Positions 34,136-43,772 of a stretch of DNA of 64,000 bases are shown piece after piece (position 1 is the first letter of the stretch; each line of letters starts with the position of its first letter). The DNA comes from Nemertoderma westbladi (Eukaryota > Xenacoelomorpha > Nemertodermatida > Nemertodermatidae), in NCBI GenBank assembly GCA_032718475.1, contig JAUCBJ010001489.1, positions 1-64,000 on the forward strand, given 5' to 3'. The notes under the pieces are model-generated. The model was not told where the DNA came from, did no database searches, and saw only the letters and a program-made list of their open reading frames with translations. A program made the position numbers and the translations under genes.

Positions 34136-34531
34136 TGTAACCTACCTAATCCAATTATACCATTCAGTATGTAGACACATGACCATTCCTGGGATTTCCC
34201 TATCAACTTCTCCCAACCTTATAACCCAACCTGCAACCCTATATTTGTACTTTAGATTGACAGCTTACAACTAACTCGCTGTACTTTCCCTATCACAATT
34301 ACCTTACGTTATACAGTACATACATATACGTTAACCTTTCTGGGATTCACCTATCAGGTATTCCCCTTTAAAACTTATATATATATATAGACCCCCACCT
34401 TTTCCTGTTAGTTGCCAGTACATAGTCTGATGCAGACCGGTAGGTCGAAAACGTTTACTATTGTATCTTTATCTAATATAATATAACCAGCTAAAGACCC
34501 TCAATACTTTATTTTTTTATCATCTTTACAC
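34136..34531 (+). repeat. Right inverted terminal repeat of Penelope element
   Basis: Partner of 30339-30735, beginning TGTAACCTACCTAATCC. It lies within the 3' region of the element and includes a short TA run (34378-34390). Confidence 0.92.
34419..34464 (+). ncRNA. Hammerhead-like ribozyme motif in right repeat
   Basis: TACATAGT, then CTGATG, CA, stem II GACC-GGTA-GGTC, GAAA, AACGTT, TTACTATTGTA. The first and last blocks can pair as stem I with one bulged T. The palindromic ACGT could form the very short stem III known from Penelope-type hammerheads. Against the consensus CTGATGA there is one extra C before the A, so activity is uncertain. Hammerheads in Penelope terminal repeats are established; this assignment is by eye. 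Confidence 0.55.
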
Positions 34532-34571
34532 TATGCTGCCGCTGGTGAATGCCTACCACTTCATCCGTTCG

Positions 34572-34586
34572 TATAAATATATAATG
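34572..34586. repeat. Target-site duplication of Penelope element, right
   Basis: Exact copy of 30324-30338. Confidence 0.9.
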
Positions 34587-35149
34587 AGCCTTACATTGTA
34601 TATTTATTCCACAGGTAGACAAAGTAGTATGTTAAAACTTGATATAATTTGGTATAATGTATAACATATTACAAATAACACTGAGGCAGCTAAACTATAT
34701 TGCAAAGAAATATAAAGTAATATACTAGACCCTCCCTCCACTCTATAAATAGTGTTCACCACCTACCCCACCCACCGCCCTTATTACTTCATAATAATGA
34801 AAGAAAGTACTGGCGCTCCGGTCACTCCGTTCCCTCTGCTGGGGTGGTTAAGTAGTAGGTTTTGACACTATGCAATGCGTTAGAAGCGCATTGGATAGGC
34901 GAACATTTCTTGCAGTGAAAGTATTTCCATACCTATTATAGTTTTCGAGATAGTCAGACATGAGTAGCTAAAATTTGAATTTTTTTTTGGTAAAGTCTGA
35001 TTTCACCGGTACCTATCATCCGAAATATGGATTGTGATATATCGTTAGATGCGGGTCTACTAACTGTACGTTCACATATTTTCAAGGAAAAAATTCGATC
35101 AAGGGTTTTCGAAATATTTTCGAATTACCGGAAGCAGACTTTGGACGAC
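34587..35149. other. Intergenic DNA, no gene seen
   Basis: No domain or RNA gene recognised. From about 34930 the sequence begins to resemble the flanks of the 463-bp repeat that follows. Confidence 0.5.
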
Positions 35150-36135
35150 CATATCTCCGGTACCGGTAGGCCTATTGAGTCGAATTTTTTTTAATCTACT
35201 TAGAAGACTCCAGTGAATGTTTTTTAGTTTGAAAGTTTTGCCCCAAAATGCTTAGAAGTAATTTCGAAAAAACTGATCATTTCGCGATCATGATCTTTTG
35301 ACCCCCTAGAATTGTACTTTTTTATGGTCAAATTTTGGCTACCCCCCCTAATTCGAGGGTGAGGAATCTTTTTGTAATGTTAAGTTTTTTCATACGGTGA
35401 ACTCACAGGACTTGGTCTTCGAAATAAAACCGAAAACATGATCTTTCCTGATCATGGCCTGATCAAATCGCTTTTTGAAAATTTCGAAATGCTCAAAAGT
35501 TGCCCCTTCTTAATAGAAGTCGATTAGTAAAAAAAAATCGGGGGTCTCAAACAAAATTTTCGAGAAAATTGGGAAAAACCGAAAAACACGATCTTTTATG
35601 ATCAGGTATCAGATCTCGAGAACTGGTTGTCCGACCGAGCCAATTTTTTTTAATCAACTCAGAAAGACCATTGAACATTTCTTACAATGAATGTTTATAA
35701 AAAAAATGCTTAGATTAGATTTTAAATATACTGATCTTTTCGCGATCATGATCTTGAGTTTTGACCCACTAGACTTGAACTTTTTTATGCCCAAATTTTG
35801 GCTACCCCCCATAATTCGAGGGTGAGGAATCTTTTTGTGATGTTAAGTTTTTCCATACGGTGAACTCCCAGGACTTGGTCTTCGAAATATAACCGAAAAC
35901 ACAATCTTTTCTGATCGTGGCCTGATCAAATCGCTTTTTGAAAATTTCGAAATGCTCAAAAGTTGCCCCTTTATCATAGAAGTTGATTCGTAAAAAAAAA
36001 TCGGGGGTCTCAAACAGAGTTTTCGAGAAAATTCGAAAAAACCGAAAAACACGATCTTTAATGATCAGGTATCAGATCTCGAGAACCGGTTGTCCGATCG
36101 AGCCAATTTTTTTTTTAATCGACTCAGGGCGTTCT
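35150..36135. repeat. 463-bp tandem repeat, two copies plus partials
   Basis: GGCTACCCCCC marks at 35337 and 35800 are 463 bp apart, and CAGATCTCGAGAAC..GGTTGTCCGA recurs at about 35610 and 36073, with an older relative at 35152. Each unit contains TTCGCGATCATGATC-type inverted words. No coding function is seen. Confidence 0.88.
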
Positions 36136-36254
36136 GAACGCTTCCTTCAAATATCCAAAATGCTTAGTTACACCAGTGACAAAGTTGACCAGTTACCAGT
36201 CACCAGTGACCAGTTCACAGTGACAAAGACTATACAAACATTATTGTCAAGATA

Positions 36255-36560
36255 ACCCTTTTAAAAGTTAGATATGGTGATTTTGTGATTGTACCGTTTG
36301 AGGGGGCCTGGTTTTTGGCTGTCGTACATGATGTAAATTTAAATGAACATCAGGATAATGTGGAATACAATGTTAAATTTATGGCTCCCCCAGGCCCATC
36401 TACTCACTTCTGGTGGCCAAGCAGTATAGAGCATGGCATATATCCTATGAATGAGATAATTTGTAAATTGTCTTCTCCAGCCCTTCCTATCTCTGATAGA
36501 CGATTTGTAATACCAAAGGAGACAGAAATAATTGCTGTATGTTCAAAACTGCGACTCTAA
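36255..36560 (+). other. Exon-like frame with Tudor-like domain pattern
   Basis: The frame (open upstream of 36285) has YGDFVIVPFEGAWFLAVVHD, then DNVEYNVKFMAPPGPS, WWP and ICKLSSPALPIS. The order G-D-x-V..., W-x-A-x-V, Y-x-V-x-F, P..CK recalls the small Tudor/SH3-like barrel near the C-terminus of many transposon-linked invertebrate proteins. It ends at a stop. No catalytic part is adjacent. The function of such a domain would be binding of methylated or acidic partners; here it is an isolated piece. Confidence 0.4.
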
Positions 36561-37319
36561 TTTTCATATCATATTGGTTCTGGGTCCACCAGATCATATT
36601 TTCTATTACTCATAGTACATATGTGCTCTGTACTGTATTACGACTTACTGTGTTAGCCTTTTCAGGTTAGCATGCATTTCAAGTTTAAGTATAAATTCTA
36701 GATATATCTGGATGGAATTTTGATGTCCCATTCCTGACAGAGTCATAATCTTAATTTCTCCAAAAGTATAACATATTCTGAATAAAATTTTTCTTTACAA
36801 CTGAAGGTAAGTTATCCAGGATGTCATAAAAACATGAAAGTATGGCCATTAATAAACGAATTGTAATTATTTGTTCTTCTGAAACCCTCTCCAAATGTCC
36901 CATTCCTGACATGGAATTTCCGTATAATGACTGACCATTAGAACTCACAGTCACAAGTCCCTAAAAGCAGTAGGAGGGTTCCCTATCCCCCAAATTGATT
37001 TGAGCCGGATATATAAATGTATCCCGATCCAAATATATTAACAATAACTAGACACTTAGAGAGTAAGCCTGTTGTGCACCTTTTCGGAACTTGTTTAGAA
37101 CTCCAAAAGTTTAGGTTAATTTAGAAAAAAGTTGAAATCTCAACTCATTTGAAAATGGAACTTGATAGGGATGTTACCCTGATAGGGATGTTACCCTGAT
37201 AGGGATGTTACAGTATTTATTACAACTCACCTGCCACTTACTTCACGTTTACTAGTCTGTAATTATATACCGTAGTTGTCATCACCATTGCAAATAATAA
37301 CATAAGAATTAGAAGGACT
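36561..37319. other. Intergenic DNA; 17-bp triplet repeat at 37163-37211
   Basis: TGATAGGGATGTTACCC occurs three times in tandem. A 67-codon minus frame at 36751-36954 looks somewhat protein-like but is unidentified. Nothing else. Confidence 0.5.
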
Positions 37320-37333
37320 AATTATTCTTTACC
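37320..37333. repeat. Target-site duplication, left
   Basis: AATTATTCTTTACC, repeated exactly at 38915-38928 after the poly(A). Confidence 0.88.
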
Positions 37334-38914
37334 CCTTTTTAATTATTCCTCGGTGGGGTTATCGGGACGGAGGAGTTTCGACGCGAATATACCGCGAAGA
37401 AAGTGGAGGAGTTTACGGCCCAGGTCGACCGGATCACTGACATAGCTGCGGTGGATCCCCACTGCGCGTACGCTGGGCTGGTGTTCGGTTTGTCGTGCCG
37501 GTGGCGGTACGTGTCGCGGGTAGTTCCTGGTGCAACCGACCACTTCGGGAAACTCGAAGAGTCGGTAGAACTCTTCCTCTGCCAGATCACCGGCAGAGCG
37601 TCGATTACGTGGGAAGAAAGACTGCTGCTGTCCCTGCCAGTCCGGCACGGTGGATTGGGCGTTCCGGTTCCCGCCGACCTTGACGCACAGTACGGCAACT
37701 CGCGCGATATGTGCGAACCGTTTCAGCTAGCCGATACCCATTCGATGTCGGTGATCCGGGAGCGGCAGAAGCTGGCATTGGCCGCGCTGAAAGTTCGTGG
37801 GGCGCTGCACCTGAAAACTAAAACAGAAGAGGTGTACAGGAATATCTCGCCAAACCAACGCAAGTTGTGTGAGTTAACCTCAGAGAAAGGCGCTTCAACT
37901 TGGCTTAACACCAAACCGCTAACCCAAGTTCAAACTCACCTAGATAAGGAAGAGTTCCGAGACGCCCTGAGTCTACGTTACGGGTGGTCCCCTAAGGATC
38001 TCCCAGCTCGTTGTGCCTGTGGGGAGCGATTTTCCGCTTCGCATATTCTGTCGTGCCCTACTGGAGGTTTCCCCTCCATAAGGCACAACGAGATCCGCGA
38101 TTTCGTGGCTGATTCTCTTACCGAGGTGGCGCACAATGTGGCAGTTGAGCCGATGCTCCAGCCACTGACAGGCGAGCAGTTCGCCCTCCGATCCGCTTCG
38201 ACTGACCAGCAGGCGCGGCTGGACGTTTCGGTGAGTGGCTTCTGGGGCAACCGCTTCCAGAGGACCTTCATCGACGTTTCAGTATTTAACCCGCTGGCCG
38301 CTACGAACGCCGCCATGTCTTTGGATGCTGCCCATCGCCATCACGAGGACCGAAAGATCCGGAAGTACGAGGAGCGGGTGAGGGAGGTTGAACACGGCAA
38401 CTTCACTCCCCTCATCTTCACGGCTTTCGGCGGGATGTCCAAAGCCGCCACGCAGTTTGTTACTCGCCTGGCTCACAAGATCGCAGACAAAAGGGAGGTC
38501 CGGTACTCCGACAGTATTACCTGGGTTCGCCGGCGACTGAGTTTCGCGTTGCTGAGGTCGTCGCTGCTCTGTTTGCGTGGCTGTAGATCAGCTTCTCGCC
38601 GCCCAGTCCGCTGCAATATCGCGGAGGCGTCCATTCTCCTGGCGAATGCAAACTCGGACCCAACAGGCTGAATGGCAGTGCAGTGGTAGGCAGTGCAGTA
38701 CACAGTACAGCAGTACATACTGTTTAAATAGCAATCTGGTTGCTAGGCAGCCGTCAAATACAGCTGGTGGTGGTTGTACAATTGTTTTTTAAATTTCCCG
38801 CGTTTCTGTAATTACTGTTTTTAATTGTTTGTTATAGTGCCTATAATTGTGTTTGTATTTCTGAAGGTTTTTATTATTTTGTGAATAAATGAGGCTTGTA
38901 AAGTTGTAAAAAAA
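37334..38914 (+). mobile_element. 5'-truncated, polyadenylated retroelement insertion
   Basis: Flanked by a 14-bp duplication. It has an AATAAA signal at 38884 and an A-run just before the right duplication, the marks of LINE-type target-primed insertion. The interior is markedly GC-richer than the flanks, as expected of a young insertion. Confidence 0.9.
37349..38671 (+). CDS. Retroelement polyprotein C-terminal part, intact frame
   Basis: Open from the insertion point to a stop. It begins in the post-RT region (LGGVIGTEEFRREY), passes SWEERLLLSLPVRHGGLG-like TWEERLLLSLPVRHGGLGVP, then a DFRDALSLRYGW block, a Cys/His cluster (CACGERFSASHILSCPTGG), the FPSIRHNEIRDF block, and ARLDVSVSGFW...FIDVSVFNP, which has the D...D-x-V spacing of a PD-(D/E)XK-like nuclease. 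The RT palm was lost by truncation, so it is not autonomous. The last stretch is basic and Arg/Ser-rich. This module is common next to RT in invertebrate retroelements; the clade is not assigned. No frameshift in about 440 codons. Confidence 0.82.
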   Translation, partial: LGGVIGTEEFRREYTAKKVEEFTAQVDRITDIAAVDPHCAYAGLVFGLSCRWRYVSRVVPGATDHFGKLEESVELFLCQITGRASITWEERLLLSLPVRHGGLGVPVPADLDAQYGNSRDMCEPFQLADTHSMSVIRERQKLALAALKVRGALHLKTKTEEVYRNISPNQRKLCELTSEKGASTWLNTKPLTQVQTHLDKEEFRDALSLRYGWSPKDLPARCACGERFSASHILSCPTGGFPSIRHNEIRDFVADSLTEVAHNVAVEPMLQPLTGEQFALRSASTDQQARLDVSVSGFWGNRFQRTFIDVSVFNPLAATNAAMSLDAAHRHHEDRKIRKYEERVREVEHGNFTPLIFTAFGGMSKAATQFVTRLAHKIADKREVRYSDSITWVRRRLSFALLRSSLLCLRGCRSASRRPVRCNIAEASILLANANSDPTG

Positions 38915-38928
38915 AATTATTCTTTACC
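38915..38928. repeat. Target-site duplication, right
   Basis: Exact copy of 37320-37333. Confidence 0.88.
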
Positions 38929-39769
38929 AGTATATTTAATAAGCGAAATCAAGTAAGGTTTAGAATGCAGAAATATTACCACATACCGGTAACTCCTGCA
39001 CGTGTCTCTCCATTTATATCTAAATCAGAAGTGTGTACCTACTACAGGTATCATCCAAAAACAGGCAGTTTCAGTTCTTCCTTCTTATTGGCCATTGCCA
39101 CACCAACAAGAAAAGGTAGAATTTGAATCTCCCTATTTCCTGCCAAACTAAAGTTCAGATACATGAGATAGGTTCAGTTCAGATAGGTCTGTACAAATAC
39201 AAACAATCAAATTGCTACATACTGTAGAACAGATCAAATGTTGTGTTGCGCAAACAAAGTACAATTGCGACAAAACGTTTCCTTCTAGGATATGGATGCT
39301 ATATCAATTCAAATTCTAAAATGTCATAATAGGCCTATATTTATTTATTATATTAAATTTATTTTAACAAATATGTAACAAGCTCTAAATTTGATTGCGA
39401 AATAATAGCTTAGATATGGGCCTTTGAAAGTTGCATGTATTTGCTTCGCTGCAAGCCATGCCATGTATTTTTATTTAATAAATAAACCATATTCTAGAAC
39501 ATGTTGTTTATCTGGTTGTCTTGCTTGCTAAGTTTGTAACAAAGTAAACGTGTCAACATACTATAAATAATAATATAATACAATGATTGTTCCTCTACTA
39601 AAAAACCACCACCACTACTGATAGCACCAACACCAGCAGTATCTATTGTTCTCAGTTTCTCTGTTTACCGGACTATCCCATTAATATAAATACCCCTGAA
39701 GGTTTTACACACCGCGCTACAAACCACACTACAACGTCATTGCAGCAACCCTAATTCAACACTCCAACT
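38929..39769. other. Intergenic DNA, no gene seen
   Basis: Nothing recognisable beyond AT-rich sequence and TAGGCCTA-type words. Confidence 0.5.
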
Positions 39770-40495
39770 TTAACGTTTACTGGCAGTGGAGTTAAAACTA
39801 AGATATTCATGAACTCCATGCATAACAGCACCATGGCTGTCACCACATGTGGGGCATTTAATTCGCCATGGACACTGACCTGATTTATGACCAGGTCGGG
39901 TACAATGTGTACAAACAGATGGTTTATGGTGATTTATAATATTAGCCTTTTCCACGCAAGATTTACTTGCAAATATAGAACATCGATAGAGGAAATGACT
40001 TTTACCTTTACAATGGGGACAAGAAGGTGGATTTATTTTTAAAGACTGAGATTTTGAAATATTACTATCTACCATCATTGATGTCTCTCGTAATTTACTA
40101 TTGCCAGTTGTGGCTCCACTAGCCAGCGACTTATCGGTAGATTGTCGTTGACCCTTATTGGCAGTATGTAAATTGGAGTAATGTGGATGATCTCCTGCTT
40201 CCGCATAAAAATCAACAAAACGCAGAATATCATACAAAGTAGGATCAGAAGGGCGGCCATTAGCAGAACGCCTACGATTTGATATACGTGTAGCTTCCAT
40301 TTGCCATTTAATTATTAAATTTTGTGGAAGCCGTGCTATTAGAGCACGTAAGTTATGATGGGTATTCATCTCTTCAGGGTCATGAAGATGACTAAGTGTA
40401 TTATAAATGTATCATATTTGGTCTGCATAGGCTATTAATTCTTTTGGTGTATTATTGATTGGGGGCTGATTTATAACCTTTAACATTTATAACCA
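39770..40495 (-). mobile_element. BEL/Pao retrotransposon gag fragment
   Basis: The minus frame 40369-39770 has HHNLRALIARLPQNLIIKWQ, then a Ser/Thr-rich linker and three Cys/His knuckles (CPHCKGKSHFLYRC, CTHCTRPGHKSGQC, CPTCGDSHGAVMH). That order is typical of BEL/Pao Gag, which packages the element RNA. Upstream to about 40495 the frame continues in the same style (PPINNTPKELIAYADQI) across one stop. No protease or RT is attached. A truncated copy. Confidence 0.8.
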
Positions 40496-40568
40496 GATTT
40501 ATAACCATATTCCTAGTTACACCATGGGGGTGCAAATGTTTCAGCATTTGATGGATTCCTTATTATTA

Positions 40569-40607
40569 TTATTCCATGAATGCAGAGGGGGTGCATTCAT
40601 GGAATAA
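40569..40607. repeat. Perfect 16-bp hairpin
   Basis: TTATTCCATGAATGCA, a short G-rich loop, then TGCATTCATGGAATAA. Possible element terminus or foldback remnant; function unknown. Confidence 0.85.
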
Positions 40608-41589
40608 TTCTTGCGTTGGTATACCAGTAATCTATCAGTAAGATTAATTTCTGACGCGCTGAGACTTAACTGATGGGCAATATAATACCCAACTATGTGT
40701 TGGTACCAAGTGTGCCCCCTTGCAAATAGCAGAGGGGCAAACTTTATATATAATAACCATATATAAACAAGATTAATCTCAATACATAATAACAAATTAT
40801 TCTTAATCTTCTTGATAACAAATTGTTAATGTTATGGAAAGTACACTTGCAGGTGAGGCTGATGCTGCTTCTACTAGTTCGTGGGAGAGTTTGTTTTTGT
40901 GTTCAATTGGAAAGGAACTAAACTCTAAATGCAAAAATGATGCTTACATTACCACTGGCTCTACAGTTTGTAAAGTTTGGACAATAAATGTGGATGAAGT
41001 GGTATTAGTTTCAAAGAGAACAGATGTAAAGAATGGGCTGCTGACCATGTACTCACCATAATATGAGTTTATGTAATATGTAATATGAGTTTGGATCTTT
41101 ATTCATCCTTACAACAATGCTATGACCCATTTCAAGGTAACGTTTATACCAGGTAAGACAATTGCAATGCATTGACATTGCAATTATTACTGAAGATATG
41201 GCCAATAGTGATCAAGGTAAAACATTAAATGTAGTTAAAGGGCAGATAGTTTGTCCGGATCCCCTAAATGATGAGCTAAAACCTTCAATGAAACGTTATC
41301 CCCCCCATTCTATTATTTTGATACAAGCCTTTTTTTTTACTGAACCATGCAAGAGTATTTTTCAAAAGTGTCAATGGGAGCTGTGGAAACCTTTGATCAA
41401 TTTTGGTTTTTATCTAGCTATGAAGGTGGTAGTATGGAATATTATCATCAGACAAACTGTTTCAATATCTATCCTGTTTGCTAATACAATTTTAATACAG
41501 TTTGTAATGCAATTTTTTAATTTTCATTGGAATTGTACTGTACACTCTCATATGTCCCCCCTCTCTGGCCTCCTATTTATTTGCATTAT
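40608..41589. other. Intergenic DNA with unidentified 75-codon frame
   Basis: A forward frame at 40834-41061 (Cys and Ser rich start) has no known motif. The longer frame 41162-41785 overlaps the BEL/Pao piece out of frame and is discounted. Confidence 0.35.
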
Positions 41590-41864
41590 TAATTTCCAAC
41601 TCTTCAAATGCGAAACAAGTGGTTTGCCCAAGCTACTAATATTTCCATCGATGACCTCATTATCGTTGATGAACCAAATCTCCCACGCCACAAGTGGCTT
41701 CTGGCCCGTGTGCTTGAAGTCCACCCTAGTGAAGATGGACTTGTCCGTTCTGTTACCCTTAAACTTTCGAATGGCTCGATATTGAAGTGCCCTATCCGAC
41801 GCTTAGTATTACATGAGTTGGCCAGAGGCCACCATGGTAATTATGGGGAATTCCCCAAAAGTTA
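41590..41864 (+). mobile_element. BEL/Pao integrase C-terminal (DUF5641-like) fragment
   Basis: LQMRNKWF, then DDLIIVDEPNLPRHKWLLARV, VHPSEDGLVRSVTLKLSNGS and CPIRRLVLHE are the signature of the domain that follows the integrase in BEL/Pao polyproteins. The upstream integrase is absent. It is in the opposite orientation to the gag piece at 39.8 kb, so they are separate insertions. Confidence 0.82.
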
Positions 41865-41969
41865 AACTGAAGGCTTAGGTCATCCTTCTAACTCAGCCCT
41901 TCATTCGTAAATGTACATATAAAGTACTTAGGCCCTATTAAGTAGTTGGTTGAGTAATATGTGTAGGTA

Positions 41970-42846
41970 CTATTTCTGTTGTGTGGCGAGCCACGAAGTG
42001 GTTATTGGAGGTGATAATAGGAGCTGATGTAGTAGAGCATTATGGGCAGCTAATACATTTTTAACTCCAAACTTAGAGTCTATGCAAGCGGTTTTTTCTG
42101 AGTGTGCTAAATAGAACGATACAGCTTTCTGAGTTTCTTCGTCAAAACCCATAGCTGTAGTCTAACAACTTGCGATAAGCCGTTGGAGTTAAATTGTGGT
42201 ATGGAAATTCGGGGAATGTGTCGTAAAGTCTCTTTAATTCCTGTCCAGGGCTAATGAATTCCTTACCTACTGTATTTAGAAAGACATATTTTAGATCATT
42301 AGTAATATCTACAGATTTGGGTTGCATTCAAACGATTTTAGGTCTAATATTTTCAATATAGAATAAAATTTCGTCATAGAGATCATCTGATAAGCCAAAA
42401 TGGGCAAGTTGTTGTGATGCTGTTTTATGCTCAGCAACAGCAACAACATACCATCCCCACAGAATTTAGGTTGCCCCCCACGACGAAACTCAGAAAGCTG
42501 TAAAGTGCTCACAACCATCGGTCTTTGTACTTCTAGAACCATAAGGGGGGGCCATGAAGGACCTCACATCAAGCAACAACAAGAACAACAAGACAGGGCT
42601 CACAACAAGAAGGTAATCTGTCCTATTTATTTGTTTTTGGCTTAGTAAATTTTGTTTTGCTAATTCAACTTGCTCCTTAACATTACTATCTGTTATAATA
42701 CGTATAGTTTCTCGTGGATCTCTATCTACAAACTTTTCATAGTCCTCTATCCTACGTTGTATAATTATCTTACTTATGAGGTTAGAAATACTCGACTTTT
42801 GGAAGGCTTTGTGAGCATCGAAACAATCTTTAAATTGGTCCCACAA
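41970..42846 (-). pseudogene. Orphan ORF broken into four frames
   Basis: Minus frames 42846-42490, 42542-42309, 42327-42142 and 42152-41970 overlap end to end and all read as protein, so a single ancestral frame of about 290 residues has taken three indels. The first is helical and charged (KIIIQRRIEDYEKFVDRDP), later parts include YDTFPEFPYHNLTPTAYRKL and VLAAHNALLHQLLL. There are no introns and no motif I recognise. A CAACAACAACAA stretch (42430-42600) may have caused one indel. It abuts the second copy of the 305-bp repeat. An old viral or transposon gene is possible but unproven. Confidence 0.4.
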
Positions 42847-42905
42847 TAGTAAGGATATTTCTGATCTTCTTTTAGGACAAAAATTGCCAGTGTACCGGTA
42901 TATAC

Positions 42906-43210
42906 ATTAGTTAATTCGTCACCTGATGCTAACTTTTCTCTTCATGCTGGTACCGGCAGACATGGCTATTAATTTATCTCTCTAATCGTTGCAGATTTGT
43001 TGCATATATGATCCATTCCACAGGAAATGACTGACAAACTAATACATAATGTAACTGGCATTTGTTTCAAACAAATGCCAGTTACATTATGTATTACTTC
43101 TTTGTCAGTCATGTTGCGTCGTTATGGCAAGCCCCGTCATCCGTAAAGTGTAAAGTTAAATGAGTGAATCTAAATAATAACAAAATGTCCGTTAAATAAG
43201 TTACAAATAA
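42906..43210. repeat. 305-bp dispersed repeat with long hairpin, copy 2
   Basis: Copy of 12265-12570. The hairpin at 43028-43111 is better kept: ACATAATGTAACTGGCATTTG and its complement form an uninterrupted stem of about 28 bp, with TGACTGACAAA / TTTGTCAGTCA arms outside. Confidence 0.88.
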
Positions 43211-43772
43211 TAGTTTTTAAATCAAAATATTGAACAATCCAGTAAGCAAGTTGAAAAAACACATTACATATAGAGAGATGCAGAGTATGCACTTACAGAT
43301 AGAGATGCATAGTATGCACTATGTAAACTCTATAATTACTAATTGCCAGTCAACCCTTGACTGCCTTGGTATAAAAGCGTAAACTCTATTATCAGTGAAA
43401 CATGCAAAATATTTAATTTTAAATAGACTTATATTATATATATATATATATATATATATTATTATATGTATTAGTAAGTAGTGTAGTAGTGTAGTGGAAT
43501 GGAAATAGGCCTTTAAGTAAAGCAAGCAAAAGTGCAGCAAGAGCAGAAGAGTAACACACAAATTTTTGCACACTACATTTATCCCTTGATAAATGTAAAC
43601 TGATGTTGAAATTATATTCCCACATTATATCATTCCTACATTATTCCTATATCATTCCTACGCCATCTGCTTTGATTATCCAATGGCCATTGAGGCCCCT
43701 AACATGACATGGTGGTCTGTGATTGGCTTATGGTTATCCAATCTGGCCTAGCCAAATTTTCCATACCATGTA
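43211..43772. other. Intergenic DNA with (TA)n at 43435-43459
   Basis: A 62-bp direct repeat of the AGAGATGCA(G/T)AGTATGCACT type lies near 43275-43320. No gene. Confidence 0.55.

Larger units (their letters stand above)
30339..34571 (+). mobile_element. Complete Penelope-like element
   Basis: A 4.23-kb insertion bounded by a perfect 15-bp duplication. It has inverted terminal repeats of about 397 bp (30339-30735 and 34136-34531), a single RT/GIY-YIG reading frame, and a 40-bp unique tail (34532-34571) that the left repeat lacks. An inverted partial copy at the left end is a known habit of Penelope-like elements and would explain that asymmetry. The near-identity of the two repeats and the long open frame suggest recent insertion. 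The stretch 33913-34135 is 3' untranslated. Confidence 0.92.

Noticed and set aside
41162..41785. 207-codon forward frame
   Set aside because: Overlaps the BEL/Pao integrase-tail frame out of register and is mostly hydrophobic filler from AT-rich DNA.
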